DNA of 64,000 nt from contig CM060926.1 in assembly GCA_030737875.1 (NCBI GenBank), positions 319,894,922-319,958,921 of the forward strand, written 5' to 3'. Shown here piece by piece: positions 60,592 to 64,000 of the stretch. A model generated the notes under the pieces. It had not been told where the DNA came from and searched no databases. It saw only the letters and a program-made list of their open reading frames with translations. This DNA is from Allium sativum (Eukaryota > Streptophyta > Magnoliopsida > Asparagales > Amaryllidaceae). A program made the position numbers and the translations under genes. How positions within the stretch are numbered: the stretch's first letter is position 1; each line of letters begins with the position of its first letter.

Positions 60592-63411
60592 ATGGCTGGA
60601 AAGAGGTCTAAGGAAGTACGAGCTTCACGAACAAATGAAATCGCGAATGAAGCAGTTGAAGAAAGTGTGCACGAGCTGGGCAATGAGGGATCTTTGGATC
60701 GCGGAGCGCCGGGGGCGAACCGATCCGATGAAGGTGCCACGCTCCGAGTCGACGAGGACGAGGCGATCCAGACTGTTGAAGGGGTTGTTACTCGATCCCG
60801 TGATAACGCCTCGAATCCTCCTCATGCCATGACCACGAACCTACCACAGGGGGGCATAACGAATCGCCGATCTCAATCCACAGCGATCCGAATTGATGAC
60901 CAGACTACAACTCGACCTGGAAAGGAACCTATGGCTCGCTCCTACCGTCCTGGCCCCTCCGCTCGACCTGGCTCAAGCTCTTTGCGCATAAGAGAAAATG
61001 ATGATGATCAATATGACCCTTCTGCTCTCGTTACTGAGGGGGATCTCTCTCGCTTTTCCAAAATGTGGGAAAGGCTGTTTGATGAATTGGCTGCTCAAAG
61101 GCAGGAAAGCTCCGTTCTGCGACAAAATTTGACCGCTATGGATAGAAGGCTTAATGATCTCGCAAGGCAAAGGACGCCACCAGTTCGTCCGCTCACCCCA
61201 GAATACTCTTCTTCGTCAGAGGAATCGCCGAGGCCTCCGCGGCGACCGTATGAGAGGCCTGAAAACATAGAGCAGCTTCGATTTGGAACCCTGCCATCAC
61301 GGGAAGAAGAGGCACTGGGTGCAGGGCCCTCAAACCGTAATGCGAACGATCACGCCGCAACTCCCAGAGCTCGAGGTGTGGACAGCCCTGTACAGAACAG
61401 ACTACCTCAGCCCCATCGCCGTGCAAATGCTCAAGATAACAGGGGGCAACGAAGCCCAATCCGAGCCCCGGATTTCGTGACCGCTCCCGGAAGAGAGATT
61501 AGAGAACCCCACCGAGCAAGAAGCTCTGATCCCGAACCTCCGTTGACCAGTGCAAATGTTGCAGCTATGATCCATCAAATTCTGGCAGATAGTCGTGGAC
61601 AACGGAACGAAGATTGGGGAATTGACCGTAGTCACACCCCTTTCACTGATGACGTTCTAGATGCAACGTTCCCGAGACGCTTCAACATGCCGCAGATGAA
61701 TCGTTACGCGGGTAGATCTGATCCCGTCCAGCATCTGATGAGATATTCTTGGTCAATGACCGCTGCCGCAGCCTCTGACGCTGTCAAGTGCAAAGCATTT
61801 CCCATATTCTTGGAGGATGTAGCATTATTATGGTTTACTCGCTTACCAGCAAGATCAATTTCCAGCTTCAGGGAGTTGAGTGAAAGGTTCGTGGAACAGT
61901 TCCGCATATATGCACAAAAGACGAAGAGTGTGATTGACTTATTCCTTGTTAAGCAACGAACAGGCGAGAGTTTGAGGGTGTATCTAGAACGTTTCAACCT
62001 GGCCGCTACTGAAGTCAAAGATCCTCATGAGCCAACTGTTGTGGCAGCCATAATTGACGGGGTAGATAAAGACACTGAATTTGGGAGATGTCTGGCCGGC
62101 AAGCCACCCCATACTAGAGAGTTATTCTACGAAAAAGCTAACGTACACTTACGCCGGGAGGAAGTATATGCTAACCGAAAGGCAAAAACGGCCGATAAAG
62201 AGGAAATCCAGAGTAATGTTGCCATCTAGCAGACAGGAGACAGCTCAGGGAAGGTCGAAGTTAATGTCGGAAATCGGAATCAGGGTGGTCGTCAGTCAGG
62301 AAACAATGATAATAACAGTAATGGCAACAACCGGAAGAGGAATCGAGGGAACGACTCCCAGAGAAGGACTCGTCCCAGGTCTTTTGAGAGTTATACGCCA
62401 ATAAATGATACTTTGGAAAATATCTTCATGGATTCGTACAACGTCCTCCAAAATAAAAGGCCTCCTCCCAGGGAGTCGACGGAGAAAGAACGTGAAACGG
62501 GGAAGTTTTGTCTCTTTCATCAGATTCATGGCCATTCGACAAATGAATGCCATCACCTAAGAGATGTAGTCGAGAGGCTTCTCCGAGAAGGAAAATTGGA
62601 CGAATACAAAGTAACGCCCAGAGACAGGGGGCAAGCCGTACAGGCCCCAAATCAGAACCAGAATCAACCTGCTGTCAGGCCAACTGCCCAGCAAAAGGGA
62701 AAGGACCTTGTTATCAATACCATAATCGGAGGGCTTTATCTCGCCGGACACGGTTCCAAGGCATTGGACCAGTATGTCAATGCAGCCAAGCAACACCTCG
62801 AGGTAGGGGAGTGTAGCAACCCCGAGGACAACGTCCCGGTAAAGCAACAAAAGATGATGTCCGACGATGTCGTTTTCCGCGAACGAGAAAGCATTGGAGT
62901 CCATGCTCCGACTGAAGATCCATTTGTAATCACAGTACCTATTGGCCCGGCCACTGTTCATAAAGTTTTGGTGGATAACGGGAGTTCCGTCAATATTCTT
63001 TTCAAAAGGACATTCGACCAGATGAACCTCGAGATAAAACATTTAAAACCCTGTCAGGGATGGATCCGTGGATTTAACGGAGCATCCACCGCTCCAATGG
63101 GTTATGTAGAGCTACCAGTTACGCTTGGGGAAGGAGAACGCCAGAGAGTGAGAATCCTTCCCTTCGTGGTTTTGGATATTGAATCACCCTATAATGCTTT
63201 CTTGGGCCGATCGACCCTCGCAAAGTTTAGAGCCTGTATAGCCCCCTGGTGCTTATTATTGAAATTTCCTACGGAAGCTGGTGTTGGTATTGTCAGAGTA
63301 GACCAGGCTGCCGCACGAGCATGTTATGTTGCAGAGCTAAAGCTACTCCGCAGTGGAGGGGACATAGAAACCAAGGGCGCTTCTCCCCCCACAAGGGCGG
63401 AGACCCTATAG
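60592..63411 (+). pseudogene. Tat D gag-protease reading frame
   Basis: Starts at ATG 60592 (MAGKRSK); the open frame upstream lies in the leader and LTR. N-terminal half is acidic, Arg/Pro-rich and low complexity. Capsid (Retrotrans_gag type) about 61660-62090: DPVQHLMRYSWSM, LLWFTRLPARSI, FRELSERFVEQF. Zinc-binding stretch FCLFHQIHGHSTNEC near 62510. Protease near 62940-63290: VLVDNGSSVNIL, with the catalytic Asp but Asn where Ser or Thr usually follows; then AFLGRSTLAKF. A single UAG at 62227-62229 interrupts gag. The frame ends at UAG 63409-63411 and continues into RT. Confidence 0.9.
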
Positions 63412-63417
63412 CAATTA
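63409..63417 (+). promoter_or_regulatory. UAG CAA UUA readthrough-type stop, Tat D
   Basis: The stop separating protease from RT is followed by CAAUUA, which fits CARYYA and is identical to the tobamovirus leaky-stop context. RT follows in the same frame. Function is inferred, not shown. Confidence 0.55.
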
Positions 63418-64000
63418 AAGAGGATAACCGTAGGAGAGTCGCCCAGAGAGTTTCCCGAGGATATAGATCCCAGAGAGGACAAAGAACCTGGGGGCAGAAT
63501 GGCGACTCCCAACGAGACAACTGTGGATGTACCGATCGATGATAGTGACCCAGAGAAGGTCCTTAAGATTGGATCCCAGTTAAATCCGAATTTAGCTAAA
63601 GAACTGATGAATTTCTTAAAAAATAATTTGGATGTATTTGCTTGGACCCACGCAGACATGTGCGGGATATCTCCATCAATCATGAGCCATTCATTAAGCA
63701 TCAACCCTAAACATCCTCTGGTAAAACAAAAAAGGCGAATGCTGGGCCCAGAGAGGTCCGCTGCCTTGAAAGAAGAAGTTGGAAAGCTAAAGAGTAATGG
63801 ATTTATCAGAGACTCAATCTACCCAGACTGGATTTCAAATCCAGTTCTGGTGAAGAAGGCTAACGGGAAGTGGCGAACATGTATCAATTTCTTGGATTTG
63901 AATAAGGCCTGCCCGAAAGACAGTTTTCCGTTACCCAGGATCGATCAGCTGGTGGACTCAACGGCGGGTCATGAACTCCTCTCCTTTATGGATGCTTATT
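63412..64000 (+). CDS. Tat D pol, N-terminal part of reverse transcriptase (runs off window)
   Basis: In frame with gag-protease after the UAG at 63409, with no internal stop to the window end. Recognisable RT start: VLKIGSQL linker, DVFAWTHADMCGI, LVKQKRR, SNPVLVKKANGKWR (about 63835-63876), LNKACPKDSFPLPRIDQLV and the first catalytic Asp in FMDAY at the edge. The same order stands in Tat A at 12100-12520. RT would copy the element RNA. The rest of pol lies outside the window. Confidence 0.9.

Larger units (their letters stand above)
59729..64000 (+). mobile_element. Tat/Retand-clade element Tat D, 5' part
   Basis: 5' LTR, primer site, gag, protease and start of RT; the rest lies beyond the window. 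It is inserted into the hairpin array of E5. Coding DNA is the best preserved here, with only two in-frame UAG codons and no frameshift in 3.4 kb, which suggests a younger insertion. Confidence 0.88.

Noticed and set aside
62227..62229. Second programmed readthrough stop in Tat D gag
   Set aside because: UAG is followed by CAGACA, which does not fit CARYYA, and it lies within gag rather than at a domain border. A CAG-to-TAG mutation is more likely.

Overview
This window is plant nuclear DNA made almost entirely of nested LTR retrotransposons. It holds no recognisable host gene. The evidence for a plant is two clades of Ty3/gypsy elements found in angiosperms. One is the Tekay/Del chromoviruses, with initiator-Met primer sites (TGGTATCAGAGC), 3-6 kb LTRs and a chromodomain at the end of pol. 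The other is the Tat/Retand group, with an extra archaeal-type RNase H and an antisense accessory gene. The DNA is AT-rich, full of stop codons and frameshifts, and looks like old silenced heterochromatin. The species cannot be named from the sequence.

Layout from left to right. 1-11423: a minus-strand Tekay element (copy 1), complete except for about 63 bp of its 3' LTR cut by the window edge, inserted into a Tat element. 11424-23536: the right part of that Tat element (Tat A), with protease, RT, two RNase H domains, integrase, an 86-bp tandem repeat, an intron-containing gene on the opposite strand, and the 3' LTR. Tat A sits in a large LTR of a second Tekay-like family (E1, to 27949), which also carries a 1.2-kb Mutator-like inverted-repeat element. 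E1 sits in the 3' LTR of a minus-strand element (E2, 27950-34386) that has a primer site and polypurine tract but no recognisable protein. 34387-38095: two truncated LTRs (E3 and B) that meet at an abrupt junction. 38096-52733: a second Tekay element (copy 2, plus strand) whose 3' LTR is split by a 5-kb solo LTR (E4). 52734-59728: element E5, with very large LTRs and only 405 bp between them. Each E5 LTR contains an array of about 50-bp hairpin repeats; copy 2 is inserted in the left array and Tat D in the right one. 59729-64000: the 5' end of Tat D, with LTR, gag, protease and the start of RT, the best preserved coding DNA here.

The Tekay and Tat pol genes once encoded the machinery for reverse transcription and integration. 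Every copy fully visible here is broken. Many of the breaks are C-to-T or G-to-A changes, as expected from deamination of methylated cytosine. E5, E2 and the solo LTRs could only have moved by using enzymes from relatives.

The points most worth a second look are: (1) a UAG stop between protease and RT in both Tat elements, followed in Tat D by exactly the tobamovirus-type readthrough hexamer; (2) an antisense gene with two phase-consistent introns inside Tat A; (3) tandem hairpins in the E5 LTRs whose two arms change together; (4) E5 itself, an internally deleted Tekay element that keeps only the last codons of the chromodomain.
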